Origin: Pseudogracilibacillus sp037892545
GTDB lineage: Bacteria > Bacillota > Bacilli > Bacillales > Amphibacillaceae
Reading direction: 5' to 3'
Length of the DNA: 64,000 nucleotides
Assembly: GCF_037892545.1 (NCBI RefSeq)
Contig: NZ_JBBKBG010000009.1
Location: 1 to 64,000, forward strand
Under the pieces are notes generated by a model. That model was not told the DNA's origin. It did no database searches and was given only the letters and a program-made list of their open reading frames with translations. Position 1 is the first letter of the stretch. Each line of letters starts with the position of its first letter. Made by a program: the position numbers and the translations under genes. Shown piece by piece: positions 42,187 to 51,058 of this stretch.

Positions 42187-42627
42187 TTACTGTCGAAACA
42201 TTTCTGCCAGTGCTGTTCGTTCTTGTTGCAATGCCTTTACCGTTTCTTCAGATACTTTACTCTGTTCTTCAAATTCATTTATAAATGCATTTGTTGTTTG
42301 ATACACTGCCATTAGTTGTTCAAATAGTTCCTCTCCCTCTATGACCCATTCACCTTCTTCTAAACCTAATTCAATCGTCCAATTCGCCATTTCCGCCTTA
42401 TCATACTTCGTTCCTTCTCCAAATATAAATAACTGTTCATTAGTTTTAGTTATTTCTTGTACATCTGTTTCCTCCATTGAATCCAACGCCTTATCGATAA
42501 GTGGAATGATTGTATCAACATATTCTTTCACCGCTGAAAATCCGTCGACATCGTATGCGTCATGATCTGATTGACAACCAATTAACATCATACATAGAAC
42601 CGTTAGTATTAAAATTCCTTTTTTCAT
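42187..42627 (-). CDS. Hypothetical lipoprotein
   Basis: A 146-residue protein with a lipoprotein signal (MLIGC, Cys 18). The mature part is acidic and mostly helical, with no domain I recognise. AAAAGGAGC precedes the ATG. It starts 13 bases after the aminotransferase stop, so the two share a transcript. Helical segments with EEQSKVSEETVKALQQERTAL could form a coiled coil. Function unknown. Confidence 0.75.
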   Translation of the reverse strand: MKKGILILTVLCMMLIGCQSDHDAYDVDGFSAVKEYVDTIIPLIDKALDSMEETDVQEITKTNEQLFIFGEGTKYDKAEMANWTIELGLEEGEWVIEGEELFEQLMAVYQTTNAFINEFEEQSKVSEETVKALQQERTALAEMFRQ

Positions 42628-42640
42628 CTACTTGCTCCTT

Positions 42641-43804
42641 TTATTCGAATGTTAAAGTTGCTAAACGCTCTATAGCATCTTGTAATGTCTCCGCGTCCTG
42701 TACTAAAGCAATTCGTACATAACCTTCTCCTTCTGTTCCAAAGGAAGTACCTGGAACCGTAACAATACCTACTTGTTCGATTAATTTAAAGGAAAAATCA
42801 ATGGAGCTCATATCATAAGGATATTTAGCCCAGATAAACATGCCACCTGTAGAAGGAGCAACTTCCCAGCCAATCTTTCGTAACCCTTCCATCATGATTT
42901 GATGGCGTTCCTTGAAAACAATTCTTAATTGGTCCGTAATTTCTTCTGCATTCTCTAAAGCAGTCACTGCCGCTTTTTGAATCGGTGCAAAAATCCCATA
43001 ATCTAAATTAGATTTTAATTGTTTTAATACGGTGATTGCATCTTTATTCCCTACAAAATATGCAATCCTTGCACCAGCTAAGCTAAAGCTTTTGGATAAA
43101 GAATTAATTTCAAGTCCAACATCTTTTGCTCCATCTATTGAAAGGAAGCTTGATGGTTGGTTCCCTTCAAAATAATATTCCGAATATGCCGCGTCATGTA
43201 GAACTAAAATATTATATGTAGTACATATTTCAATCACTTCTTTAAAAAAACGGTCATTTGGCATTGCTGGAACAGGATTACCCGGTAAATTCAAAATAAG
43301 TAATTTAGCCTTTTGCAATATCTCTTCAGGAACATCTTTTAAATTAGGTAAATAATTATTTTCCTTCTTCAGTGGCATATAGTATGGTTCTGCACCTGCT
43401 AATTTTATGCCAGCATCGTATGCAACATATGCTGGATTTGTCGTTAAAACAATATCCCCTTCATTGCAAAATGCAATCGGTAAATGCACGAGACCTTCTT
43501 GTGATCCCATCGTTTGTAAAACTTCTGTCTCTGCATCTATATCGACATTTACTCTACGTTTATAATAATCGCTAACAGCCTCATTAAAAGATTTAATTCC
43601 GGTTAATGTGTATCCATACATATTTTCTTGTAAACTTGTATCAGATAATGTTTTTCGTATTTTTTCATTTGGTGGAAGATCTGGGCTTCCTAAACTTAAA
43701 TCAATTATTTTCACACCAGTTTCTGCCTTTTCATTTGCCGCTTTTTTTAAATCTCCAAAAATTGCTGGTGAAAAATTATCCATTTTTTTCGAATGCTGAA
43801 TCAT
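42641..43804 (-). CDS. Class I/II PLP aminotransferase (LL-DAP aminotransferase-like)
   Basis: A 387-residue fold-type I aminotransferase: LSLGSPDLPP near the N-terminus, the YGYTLTGIKSFNEAV aromatic loop, LPGNPVPAMP, the PLP aspartate in LVLHDAAYSEY, the Schiff-base lysine in SLSKSFSLAGARIAYFVG (about 230) and the substrate arginine in GYVRIAL. It fits the group annotated as LL-diaminopimelate or other amino-acid aminotransferases, and the substrate cannot be fixed. I prefer ATG 43804; ATG 43816 directly abuts the AAGGGG site. A lipoprotein gene follows. Confidence 0.85.
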   Translation of the reverse strand: MIQHSKKMDNFSPAIFGDLKKAANEKAETGVKIIDLSLGSPDLPPNEKIRKTLSDTSLQENMYGYTLTGIKSFNEAVSDYYKRRVNVDIDAETEVLQTMGSQEGLVHLPIAFCNEGDIVLTTNPAYVAYDAGIKLAGAEPYYMPLKKENNYLPNLKDVPEEILQKAKLLILNLPGNPVPAMPNDRFFKEVIEICTTYNILVLHDAAYSEYYFEGNQPSSFLSIDGAKDVGLEINSLSKSFSLAGARIAYFVGNKDAITVLKQLKSNLDYGIFAPIQKAAVTALENAEEITDQLRIVFKERHQIMMEGLRKIGWEVAPSTGGMFIWAKYPYDMSSIDFSFKLIEQVGIVTVPGTSFGTEGEGYVRIALVQDAETLQDAIERLATLTFE

Positions 43805-43975
43805 CTTGATTTCCATCCCCTTTTATAACAATCTCCTCTTCTATTCTACCATGAAAATTTTATTTACAAATAAATCATCTTCACACAGCATATTTCCTGG
43901 GAAATATTTTTGAAAGTAGACGAAAACAGCCATTATATGATACGTTAAAGAAAACTTATTTTAGGAGATTGAAAC

Positions 43976-45031
43976 ATGACTTGGGATTATTTAATTTCAT
44001 TAGAACATTTGAAAACAATCGGGATTACCATCGGGATTTTCCTATTATTTATTTTGTTCCGAAAAATTTTCACAAAATATATATTTAAATTTTTACTTAA
44101 AATTGGTCATAAAGGGAAAACAGCACTATTTCCAAATATTTTAGCTGCTTTTGAACGACCATTACAGTGGTTTTTCATCGCATTAGGATTATATGTTTCC
44201 ATTCAATATTATCCACATTATCATGCGATTGATGAACCGATGTATAAATTATTACGTGTTTTTGTAATTTTTTTAATTACGTGGGGATTATTGAATTTAG
44301 CTTCTAGTTCTTCACAGATGTTTCGTTTTATTAATGAAAAAACGAATATTAAACTGGATGATATTTTAATTCCATTTTTATCACGTTCGTTACAAGTAAT
44401 CATTATCGCAATTAGTATTAGTGTTATTTTGCAAGAGTTCAACTATCAAGTCGGAGGCTTTTTAACTGGATTAGGGCTAGGTGGACTTGCTTTTTCATTA
44501 GCTGCACAAGATGCTATCGCAAATTTATTTGGTGGAATTATTATTATTACGGAAAAACCTTTTACAATAAATGATTGGATTACAACACCTAGTGTAGATG
44601 GAACGGTGGAGGATATATCGTTTCGCAGTACAAGAGTAAGAACTTTTTCACAAGCGCTTGTAACAGTTCCAAATGCTACACTTGCAAATGAGCCCATTAC
44701 GAATTGGAGTAAAATGGGGAAACGTCAAATCACATTTTCGTTTATGCTTATGTACGATACTCCAACAACCATCGTAGAAAATGCTGTTACAAAAATCGAT
44801 GAAGCTATTCGCACCCATCCAGAGGTACATCAAGAGACAATTTATGTGAAAGTGAATAATTTAACAGATCAAGGAATTGAAATTATGTTAAATTTCTTCA
44901 CCGCTTCCACTGATTATGATCCATATATTAATACGCGTGAACAATTAAACCTTCGTATTTTAAACATATTAAAAGAAGAAGGAGCAGAAATCGCTACACC
45001 AATGCGTAATTTTCAAACAGAACAAGAATAG
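43976..45031 (+). CDS. MscS-family small-conductance mechanosensitive channel
   Basis: A 351-residue channel releasing solutes on hypo-osmotic shock. Four N-terminal helices are followed by the pore helix VGGFLTGLGLGGLAFSLAAQDAIANLFGGIIIITEKPF, the MscS signature with glycine/alanine packing, and then the cytosolic beta domain DWITTPSVDGTVEDISFRSTRVRTFSQALVTVPNATLANEPITNWS. It resembles B. subtilis YhdY and YfkC. GGAGA precedes the ATG and a good terminator follows. It complements osmolyte uptake by the opuA genes. Confidence 0.92.
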   Translation: MTWDYLISLEHLKTIGITIGIFLLFILFRKIFTKYIFKFLLKIGHKGKTALFPNILAAFERPLQWFFIALGLYVSIQYYPHYHAIDEPMYKLLRVFVIFLITWGLLNLASSSSQMFRFINEKTNIKLDDILIPFLSRSLQVIIIAISISVILQEFNYQVGGFLTGLGLGGLAFSLAAQDAIANLFGGIIIITEKPFTINDWITTPSVDGTVEDISFRSTRVRTFSQALVTVPNATLANEPITNWSKMGKRQITFSFMLMYDTPTTIVENAVTKIDEAIRTHPEVHQETIYVKVNNLTDQGIEIMLNFFTASTDYDPYINTREQLNLRILNILKEEGAEIATPMRNFQTEQE

Positions 45032-45069
45032 AAAAAGGCGATAAAGAATTTATATCTTTATCGCTTTTT
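45032..45069 (+). terminator. Terminator of the MscS gene
   Basis: AAAAAGGCGATAAAGA and TCTTTATCGCTTTTT arms directly after the stop, with a T-run. Confidence 0.88.
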
Positions 45070-45128
45070 CTTATTTTATGGTACGATATGTAAGGATTAA
45101 TAATAATAATATGGAGGTTTTATGTTTC

Positions 45129-46043
45129 ATGTGGTTTATATTTGCTATCATTACAGCAATTGCTTGGGGTGCAGCCAATTTATTTTATAAAAAAGGATCG
45201 AATGTTGAAGAAAAGTACACACATTTAAAAATTGTCATTATGGTTGGATTTGTTATGGGAATTCATGCAACCGCATATATGCTTATAAAAGATATTGCTT
45301 TTGACCCTTTTGACATGGTTCGTTATTTTCCAGTATCATTTATGTATATTTTATCGATGACAATCGGATATATTGGATTACGGTACATCGAATTATCGAT
45401 TGCAGCACCAGTTCAAAACTCAGCTGGAGCAGTAAGTGCAATTTTATTATATATTTTCTTTCCACGCGAAATGAGTATGATAGATATTGCCGGAATTATT
45501 ATTGTTACAATCGGCGTTATTACATTAGCTGTTTATGAAAAACAAGCAGAAACATATGCATTAAAAAGACAAAATGAAATAATTGATCCTAAATACCAAT
45601 TAAGTTTTTTAGCGATTACATTTCCGATTTTATATGCGTTAATTGATGGAATTGGTACATTTTTGGATGGTATCTATTTGGATGAACTAGCATTAATCCC
45701 TGAGGATAATGCATTAGTTGCGTATGAATATACGTTTTTTATCGTCGCCGTACTCTCATTTATATATGTACGTTTTATAAAAAAAGAGAAATATTCCTTA
45801 TTTAAAGAAAAAGATCGAGGAACAGCCGCGATTTTAGAAACAACTGGGCAATTTTTCTATGTATTTGCCATTGCAGGAAATGCGATAATCGCTGCACCAC
45901 TTATTGCAGCACACGGAATATTTTCTGTAATTTTATCAAGAATTTTCCTTAAAGAAGTTTTATCCACCCGCCAATACGTTATGATTGGGGTCGTGATGTT
46001 CGGAATTATTTTATTAGGCTTATCAGAAGGACTTGCTGAATAG
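45129..46043 (+). CDS. EamA/DMT-family transporter
   Basis: A 304-residue protein with ten hydrophobic helices in two repeats. The first helix has AIAWGAANLFYKKGS, and the second repeat has FAIAGNAIIAAPLIAAHGIFSVILSRIFLKE, typical of EamA permeases. A polar loop (EKQAETYALKRQNEIIDPKYQ) divides the halves. ATG 45129 lies 11 bases after GGAGG; the frame back to 45078 covers that site. The substrate is unknown. Confidence 0.85.
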   Translation: MWFIFAIITAIAWGAANLFYKKGSNVEEKYTHLKIVIMVGFVMGIHATAYMLIKDIAFDPFDMVRYFPVSFMYILSMTIGYIGLRYIELSIAAPVQNSAGAVSAILLYIFFPREMSMIDIAGIIIVTIGVITLAVYEKQAETYALKRQNEIIDPKYQLSFLAITFPILYALIDGIGTFLDGIYLDELALIPEDNALVAYEYTFFIVAVLSFIYVRFIKKEKYSLFKEKDRGTAAILETTGQFFYVFAIAGNAIIAAPLIAAHGIFSVILSRIFLKEVLSTRQYVMIGVVMFGIILLGLSEGLAE

Positions 46044-46056
46044 CATTTGTATACAC

Positions 46057-46096
46057 AAATCTTAACGTACATATCAATCTGTACGTTAAGATTTTT
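46057..46096 (+). terminator. Terminator of the DMT gene
   Basis: Perfect 14-bp arms AAATCTTAACGTAC/GTACGTTAAGATTT with a T-rich tail. Confidence 0.88.
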
Positions 46097-46251
46097 CTTT
46101 TATCCTCCATTCAAAACTATTACATATATTTCAGTTGTTTATCTACTTGTGTGAACTGGTCGTTTGCTCTGCAGCATAAAACCTTTGTGACCGGTCTCAG
46201 TCTAAAAAGCTCACTGAATGGGCTCTTTTATGCACCACATGCTCGCATCGA

Positions 46252-46398
46252 TTCTTGCAACTTTGGATTGTATTCTTGCAACTTTGGGCCATATTCTTGC
46301 AACTTCGGGTTGGATTCTTGCAACTTTGGGCCATATTCTTGCAACTCCGGGTTGGATTCTTGCAACTTTGGGCCATATTCTTGCAACTTCCAAGTTTC
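46252..46398 (+). repeat. 21-bp tandem array, 7 phased units (array 2)
   Basis: Seven units at exact 21-bp steps (46252, 46273 and on to 46378) share TTCTTGCAACTT with array 1. The variable half alternates strictly between GGGCCATA and GGGTTGGA types from the second unit on, a 42-bp higher-order repeat. A GCATAAAA/TTTTATGC inverted repeat (46173-46233) sits just before it. There is no gene in this 580-base stretch apart from a small doubtful frame at 46441. Confidence 0.9.
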
Positions 46399-46440
46399 CA
46401 TATTTATACTTTAAAATTGCATAACGATTTCATCCCATAA

Positions 46441-46593
46441 ATGGAGATACACTTAGTTTTAGCAGAGTACGTACATCACCACTGTGTCTATTCTTATCCT
46501 GCATTAGGATGGACTCTCTCTTTAGATATCGTGGTAGGGAAACCAACTTTATCTTATTACGATAGGAAACATTTTCAAATACATAAAAAATGA
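46441..46593 (+). pseudogene. Possible transposase C-terminal remnant
   Basis: A 50-codon frame without a ribosome binding site. It contains AEYVHHHCVYSYPALGWTLSLD, faintly like the C-terminal EYIxxYNxxRxHxxLGxxSPxD end of IS3-type integrase-core transposases, with key Asn, Arg and Pro lost. No terminal repeats or other fragments are seen. It could be chance. Confidence 0.25.
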
Positions 46594-46622
46594 GCTTATC
46601 CAACGGTGGATAAGCTCATTTT
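46585..46622. terminator. ahpF terminator
   Basis: AAAATGAGCTTATC/GATAAGCTCATTTT arms (14 bp) with T-runs on both strands. It directly follows the ahpF stop. Confidence 0.88.
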
Positions 46623-46623
46623 A

Positions 46624-48180
46624 TTATGCTTTTACTTTTGCAAATTTCTCTGCATTTTTTACGACGTAATCGTACGCACTTAATGATGCTGTTGCTGATG
46701 CACCCATTGAAATAATAATTTGGTTATAAGCAGAATCTGTACAGTCTCCTGATGCGTAAACACCTGGAACATTTGTCGCTCCGTACTTATCTACGATGAT
46801 TTCACCCATTTTATTTTTTTCCACTAAGTCACCGAGCCAAGCAGTGTTTGGTACTAATCCAATTTGAACAAAAACACCTTCTAATTCAATATGTTTTTCT
46901 TCCTCTGTTGCTCGATCAATATAAGTAATTCCATCTACAACATCTGTACCTGTAATTTCAGTCGTTTGTGCTTGTGTAATAACTGTTACATTTGGTAAAC
47001 GATGAAGACGGTCTTGTAAAACAGAATCCGCTCTTAACTCCTCACCAAACTCTATAACTGTTACATGTTCTACGATACCTGATAAGTCGATAGCAGCTTC
47101 AATTCCAGAGTTTCCTCCACCGATTACTGCAACACGCTTACCTTCAAATAATGGACCATCACAATGTGGACAGTATGCAACACCTTTATTACGGAATTCC
47201 TCTTCACCAGGAACTCCTACTTTACGCCAACTTGCTCCTGTTGATAAAACAACTGCTTTACTTTTTAATGTTGCGCCATTTTCTAGTTCTAATTCTACAT
47301 AATCATTTACTTGTAAACTTTTTGCACGTTGTAAATCCATCACATCAATGTCATAATCTTTTACATGCGATTCTAGGTTTGCTGCTAATTGTGGACCTTC
47401 AATACGGTTCACACTTATAAAGTTTTCGATAGTAGCTGTATCTAAAATTTGTCCACCGAATCGTTCTGCAACAATTCCAGTACGGATTCCTTTTCGTGCA
47501 GCATAAATTCCTGCTGTTGCCCCACCAGGGCCTCCTCCAACAACTAATACATCAAATGGGTCTTTATTAGCAAATTCACTTGCATCAGGTCCTGAACCTA
47601 ATTTAGCTAAAATTTCTGGAATTGTAATACGTCCACCGTTGAATTCTTCACCATTTAAGAATACCGTTGGGACAGCCATGATTTTCTTTTCTTCTACTTC
47701 TTGTTTGAATGTAGCACCATCAACCATTGTATGTGTAATGTTCGGATTTAATACAGTCATGATGTTTAATGCTTGTACTACTTCCGGACATACTTGACAT
47801 GTTAAGCTTACATACGTATCAAAATGGTATGTGCCATCTAAATTTTTCACCTGTTCAGCTACAGCTTCATCAATTTTTGGTGCTCTACCACTAACTTGTA
47901 ATAAAGCTAATACTAATGAAGTGAACTCGTGGCCTAAAGGTAGACCGGCAAAAGTTACGCCAGTCTCCTCTTTTCCACGGTTAATGCTGAAACTAGGTGT
48001 ACGATTTAAGACTGTATGTTCAATTGTTATTTTAGACGATAATGAAGCTAATTCATCTACTAAAGATGTCATATCTTCTGAAGCTTTGTCATTTCCGACA
48101 CTTAGCTTAATTGTTACATCATCTTCTAAAAGCTCCATATATTGTTTTAATTGTGCTTTCATATCAGCATCTAATATCAT
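46624..48180 (-). CDS. ahpF: Alkyl hydroperoxide reductase subunit F
   Basis: A 518-residue NADH:disulfide flavoenzyme that reduces AhpC. Residues 1-195 form the double thioredoxin-like domain, with the redox pair in SLTCQVCPEVV (CxxC); relatives usually have CHNC here. The thioredoxin reductase-like part follows: FAD GGGPGGATAGIYAARKG (about 212), NADH GGGNSGIEAAIDL and the second redox pair CPHC in GVAYCPHCDGPLF. It ends with ASGDCTD. GGAGTG precedes the ATG. The ahpC gene lies 13 bases upstream, and both are expected under PerR. Confidence 0.95.
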   Translation of the reverse strand: MILDADMKAQLKQYMELLEDDVTIKLSVGNDKASEDMTSLVDELASLSSKITIEHTVLNRTPSFSINRGKEETGVTFAGLPLGHEFTSLVLALLQVSGRAPKIDEAVAEQVKNLDGTYHFDTYVSLTCQVCPEVVQALNIMTVLNPNITHTMVDGATFKQEVEEKKIMAVPTVFLNGEEFNGGRITIPEILAKLGSGPDASEFANKDPFDVLVVGGGPGGATAGIYAARKGIRTGIVAERFGGQILDTATIENFISVNRIEGPQLAANLESHVKDYDIDVMDLQRAKSLQVNDYVELELENGATLKSKAVVLSTGASWRKVGVPGEEEFRNKGVAYCPHCDGPLFEGKRVAVIGGGNSGIEAAIDLSGIVEHVTVIEFGEELRADSVLQDRLHRLPNVTVITQAQTTEITGTDVVDGITYIDRATEEEKHIELEGVFVQIGLVPNTAWLGDLVEKNKMGEIIVDKYGATNVPGVYASGDCTDSAYNQIIISMGASATASLSAYDYVVKNAEKFAKVKA

Positions 48181-48192
48181 TTAAAGCACTCC

Positions 48193-48762
48193 TTAAATTT
48201 TACCTACTAAGTCTAAGCTAGGTTTTAATGTTTCCGCGCCTTCTTCCCATTTAGCTGGGCAAACTTCGCCTGGGTTATTACGTACGTATTGAGCAGCTTT
48301 AATTTTAGAAACTAAAGTACTTGCGTCACGTCCAATTCCGTCTGCGTTAATTTCTGCAGCTTGTACAACACCATCTGGATCGATAATGAACGTTCCACGT
48401 TGTGCAAGACCTGCTTCTTCATCTAACACGTCAAAATTACGTGAAATTTTTTGAGAAGGGTCCCCAATCATAATGTACTCAATTTTGCTAATTGCATCTG
48501 AGTGGTCATGCCATGCTTTATGTGTAAAGTGTGTATCTGTTGATACAGAGTAAACTTCTACTCCTAATTCTTTTAATTCTGCATATTGATTTTGTAAGTC
48601 TTCTAATTCAGTTGGACAAACGAATGTGAAGTCAGCTGGGTAAAAACATACGATACTCCACTTTTCTTGTAAATCTTGATCGGATACTGAGATAAACTCT
48701 CCGTTTGCTGGATTATATGCCTCTGCGTTAAATTCTTCGATTTTCTTACCAATTAATGACAT
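48193..48762 (-). CDS. ahpC: Alkyl hydroperoxide reductase subunit C (peroxiredoxin)
   Basis: A 189-residue typical two-Cys peroxiredoxin, probably a decamer. It has the peroxidatic Cys in DFTFVCPTELEDL (about 49), the resolving Cys in GEVCPAKWEEG (about 168), and the catalytic arginine in QRGTFIIDPDG. AGGAGGAA precedes the ATG. The promoter has a PerR-like box, so peroxide should induce it. It forms an operon with ahpF. Confidence 0.96.
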   Translation of the reverse strand: MSLIGKKIEEFNAEAYNPANGEFISVSDQDLQEKWSIVCFYPADFTFVCPTELEDLQNQYAELKELGVEVYSVSTDTHFTHKAWHDHSDAISKIEYIMIGDPSQKISRNFDVLDEEAGLAQRGTFIIDPDGVVQAAEINADGIGRDASTLVSKIKAAQYVRNNPGEVCPAKWEEGAETLKPSLDLVGKI

Positions 48763-48789
48763 GAAAAATTCCTCCTAAGTATATATTGA

Positions 48790-48818
48790 ATATTATTGAC
48801 TAATTCATTCCTTATCAA
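48790..48818 (-). promoter_or_regulatory. ahpC promoter
   Basis: The -35 TTGATA (48813-48818), 17-bp spacer and -10 TAATAT (48790-48795) on the minus strand, about 28 bases ahead of the start. Confidence 0.7.
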
Positions 48819-48830
48819 TAATAATTCTAA
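48816..48830 (-). promoter_or_regulatory. PerR box of ahpCF
   Basis: TTAGAATTATTATTG matches 12 of 15 positions of TTATAATNATTATAA and overlaps the -35 box. Confidence 0.65.
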
Positions 48831-48850
48831 TCTTATATTTATTTTCTACC

Positions 48851-49263
48851 TTTTCGATACATTTGTCAAGAGTTTGTGTAACTTGTCACATATCGTTCAA
48901 TTTCTTTCATCATCTATAGTATGTTCCATATATGAAACAGTTATACATGTTTTCTATGTATTTTCAGCGATCATTTTATTGCCTACGAATCTCATTTATG
49001 AGTCGTATTTCTCAATTATGATTAAAACAACAATCCGATATGATACAAACATTAACACTCTTAAAAAAACAAACTTTTATGCCTCTACAATTACTTATTA
49101 TAATCAATTCTATATTAAAATCAATATAAGCAACTTCGATTTTTTTAATATTTACCCTATATCCTATACACATTTTAATTCTCAATTACTTCTACAACAA
49201 TGATAATAACGATTTCGTAGACGTAAAAACAAAATGATAATCATCCAATTTTACAGATGCACC
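48851..49263. other. AT-rich gene-free stretch
   Basis: About 410 bases between the ahpC promoter and the terminator of the YihY gene. I see only a small imperfect inverted repeat (48974-48995, ACGA..TCAT arms). A plus-strand open frame of 135 codons crosses it, but it starts inside the ahpC promoter, lacks a ribosome binding site, and has low-complexity Ile/Tyr/Asn composition. Confidence 0.5.
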
Positions 49264-49312
49264 AAAAAAAGTCGCCCCTTTCAGGAGATTAACCTACTGA
49301 AAAAAGGCGACC
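49264..49312 (-). terminator. Terminator of the yfkJIH operon
   Basis: GTCGCC/GGCGAC outer and TTTCAG/CTGAAA inner arms, with seven T on the minus strand. Confidence 0.75.
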
Positions 49313-49385
49313 TTCGTGTAATTAAATAGTAATAGCTGTTGGTTCAGCAAAATTGGATACATTGTACCTTACATTGTCACACGGT

Positions 49386-50216
49386 TTATTTTACTTCATA
49401 TTTCTTTTCTTTTATATCTAATATATAAGCATTTAAAACGCCACCAGTATTAATGATAATTCCTGATAAATAAAACCAAATCATCAATATAATGACCGTT
49501 CCTAAACTTCCATATGTTGCTGAATAGTTTCCTAACGTATTGACATAAAATGAGAAGCCTAAGGAGGCAATTTGCCATAAAATAGTCGTAAATAATGCAC
49601 CCCAGACAACATGAGTCACTTTTATCTTTCTGTTTGGTGCGAATTTATACAAAATAACAAATGCGACAAAGAACGTTAAAGAACTCGTCGAAAGGCGAAC
49701 GAAATCCCATATATCTGCTAAACTATGTAATCCGATTAAACCGAATAATTTTTCTCCAATTAATTTACCAAAAACCGATAACAATAATGCAACTGCAACA
49801 ACCGTAATCAGGACAAACATTAAAAGAAAAGCTACTAAACGGTTTTTTATGAAGGAACGTTCTTCTTCAATTTGATATGCTTTATTAAAAGATTTAGCAA
49901 TAGCATTAAATGCGTTTGATGCAGACCAAATTGTACCTAATATACTGACAGACAATAATCCACCACTTCTTGTATTTACTAAGTTCGTTAAGTTCGATTC
50001 AATCATAGCGACTACTTCTTCAGGCAAGTATGTACCAATACTATCTAAAAATTCATCTACTTGAATGGGCAAAAAACCTAATAATGTCACTAAGAATAAT
50101 AAGAACGGAAATAAAGATAAAAGGAAAAAGTATGCCAATTGTGCAGATAGACCCATCACGTCTGCCTCACCTATTCGACGTATCATTTCCTTTGAAAATC
50201 GAATGACTTTTTGCAT
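49386..50216 (-). CDS. yfkH: YihY/BrkB-family membrane protein (YfkH)
   Basis: A 276-residue protein with six helices. Family blocks are DVMGLSAQLAYFFLLSLFPFLLFLVTLLGF, GTIWSASNAFNAIAKSFNKAY, and YVNTLGNYSATYGSLGTVIILMIWFYLSGIIINTGGVLNAYI. The old name RNase BN is not supported for this family; the function is unknown, possibly transport. It closes the yfkJ-yfkI-yfkH order known in B. subtilis, where these are general-stress genes. Confidence 0.9.
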   Translation of the reverse strand: MQKVIRFSKEMIRRIGEADVMGLSAQLAYFFLLSLFPFLLFLVTLLGFLPIQVDEFLDSIGTYLPEEVVAMIESNLTNLVNTRSGGLLSVSILGTIWSASNAFNAIAKSFNKAYQIEEERSFIKNRLVAFLLMFVLITVVAVALLLSVFGKLIGEKLFGLIGLHSLADIWDFVRLSTSSLTFFVAFVILYKFAPNRKIKVTHVVWGALFTTILWQIASLGFSFYVNTLGNYSATYGSLGTVIILMIWFYLSGIIINTGGVLNAYILDIKEKKYEVK

Positions 50217-50254
50217 ATTTTTTCCCTCTCTCCCATTTACGACACACTATCACT

Positions 50255-50527
50255 TTATTTTAAAAATCTATTTACAGTTGATTCAACTTGTTCTAATGCA
50301 TTGACCGCACCGTCTACATTATTTTCAACAAAAGATGATACAGATTGTACGGTTTCTTTCATTTGGTCAATTACATCCGATGGGTTTGTAACACAGTTGG
50401 TTACATTATCTTTCAATTGTTCAAGACTGTCCTTTGCATATGTACGTGTTTCCTTATTACATAAACTAACGATCCCACCAATTGCTGCTCCTGCAATAAT
50501 TCCTGTTAATAGTTTTCTTTTCCCCAT
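50255..50527 (-). CDS. yfkI: YfkI-like YtxH-type small protein
   Basis: A 90-residue protein. The N-terminal glycine/alanine-rich helix KLLTGIIAGAAIGGIVSLC is a likely membrane anchor, followed by an amphipathic, possibly coiled-coil region (KETRTYAKDSLEQLKDNVTN, DVIDQMKETVQSVSSFVENN). This is the YtxH/general-stress small protein layout. It lies between a low-molecular-weight phosphatase and a YihY gene, matching yfkI. Function unknown. Confidence 0.78.
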   Translation of the reverse strand: MGKRKLLTGIIAGAAIGGIVSLCNKETRTYAKDSLEQLKDNVTNCVTNPSDVIDQMKETVQSVSSFVENNVDGAVNALEQVESTVNRFLK

Positions 50528-50538
50528 TTCTCTGTCTC

Positions 50539-51018
50539 CTAACCTTGTATTTTATGTTCTATTTTAATTTTTTCTAATAAAGCATCACATGCTTCACTAA
50601 CTAGTTCATATGTATAATCGAAATTCCCTGTGTAATATGGATCTGGTACATTGACTTCTTTTGCATTCTCTACAACATCCATTAATTTACCAAAATGAAG
50701 CATCTTTTTATCGAACGAATACATATCTTCTATATCCAATATATTTTGTTCATCCATCGCTAATACATAGTCAAATGTATGGAAGTCTTTTTCATTTATT
50801 TGCCTTGCTTTCATACCATCATATGAAATGTGTAACGTATCTAATTTTCCCCTTGTACCATGATATGGTTGTTTCCCTGTATGCCAACTAGCCGTCCCAG
50901 CAGAATCTACTTCAATCTTCTTTTCCAATCCTGCTTCCTTTACTTTATGACGAAAAACCGCCTCCGCCATTGGGGACCTACAAATATTGCCTAAACAAAC
51001 GAATAATACACGTACCAT
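50539..51018 (-). CDS. yfkJ: Low-molecular-weight protein-tyrosine phosphatase YfkJ
   Basis: A 159-residue phosphatase: P-loop CLGNICRS (C-X5-R-S) at residues 8-15 and the general-acid loop VPDPYYTGNFDYTYELV (Asp about 125). These are the complete active-site elements of LMW-PTPs. It is the first gene of yfkJIH; B. subtilis YfkJ acts in ethanol and salt stress resistance. Targets in this organism are unknown. Confidence 0.93.
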   Translation of the reverse strand: MVRVLFVCLGNICRSPMAEAVFRHKVKEAGLEKKIEVDSAGTASWHTGKQPYHGTRGKLDTLHISYDGMKARQINEKDFHTFDYVLAMDEQNILDIEDMYSFDKKMLHFGKLMDVVENAKEVNVPDPYYTGNFDYTYELVSEACDALLEKIKIEHKIQG

Positions 51019-51058
51019 ACTATCTCTCCAATATACTGTTTTTTATATTGTACAATGT

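Noticed and set aside
48796..49203. 135-codon plus-strand frame
   Set aside because: It starts within the ahpC promoter, lacks a ribosome binding site, and has low-complexity composition.
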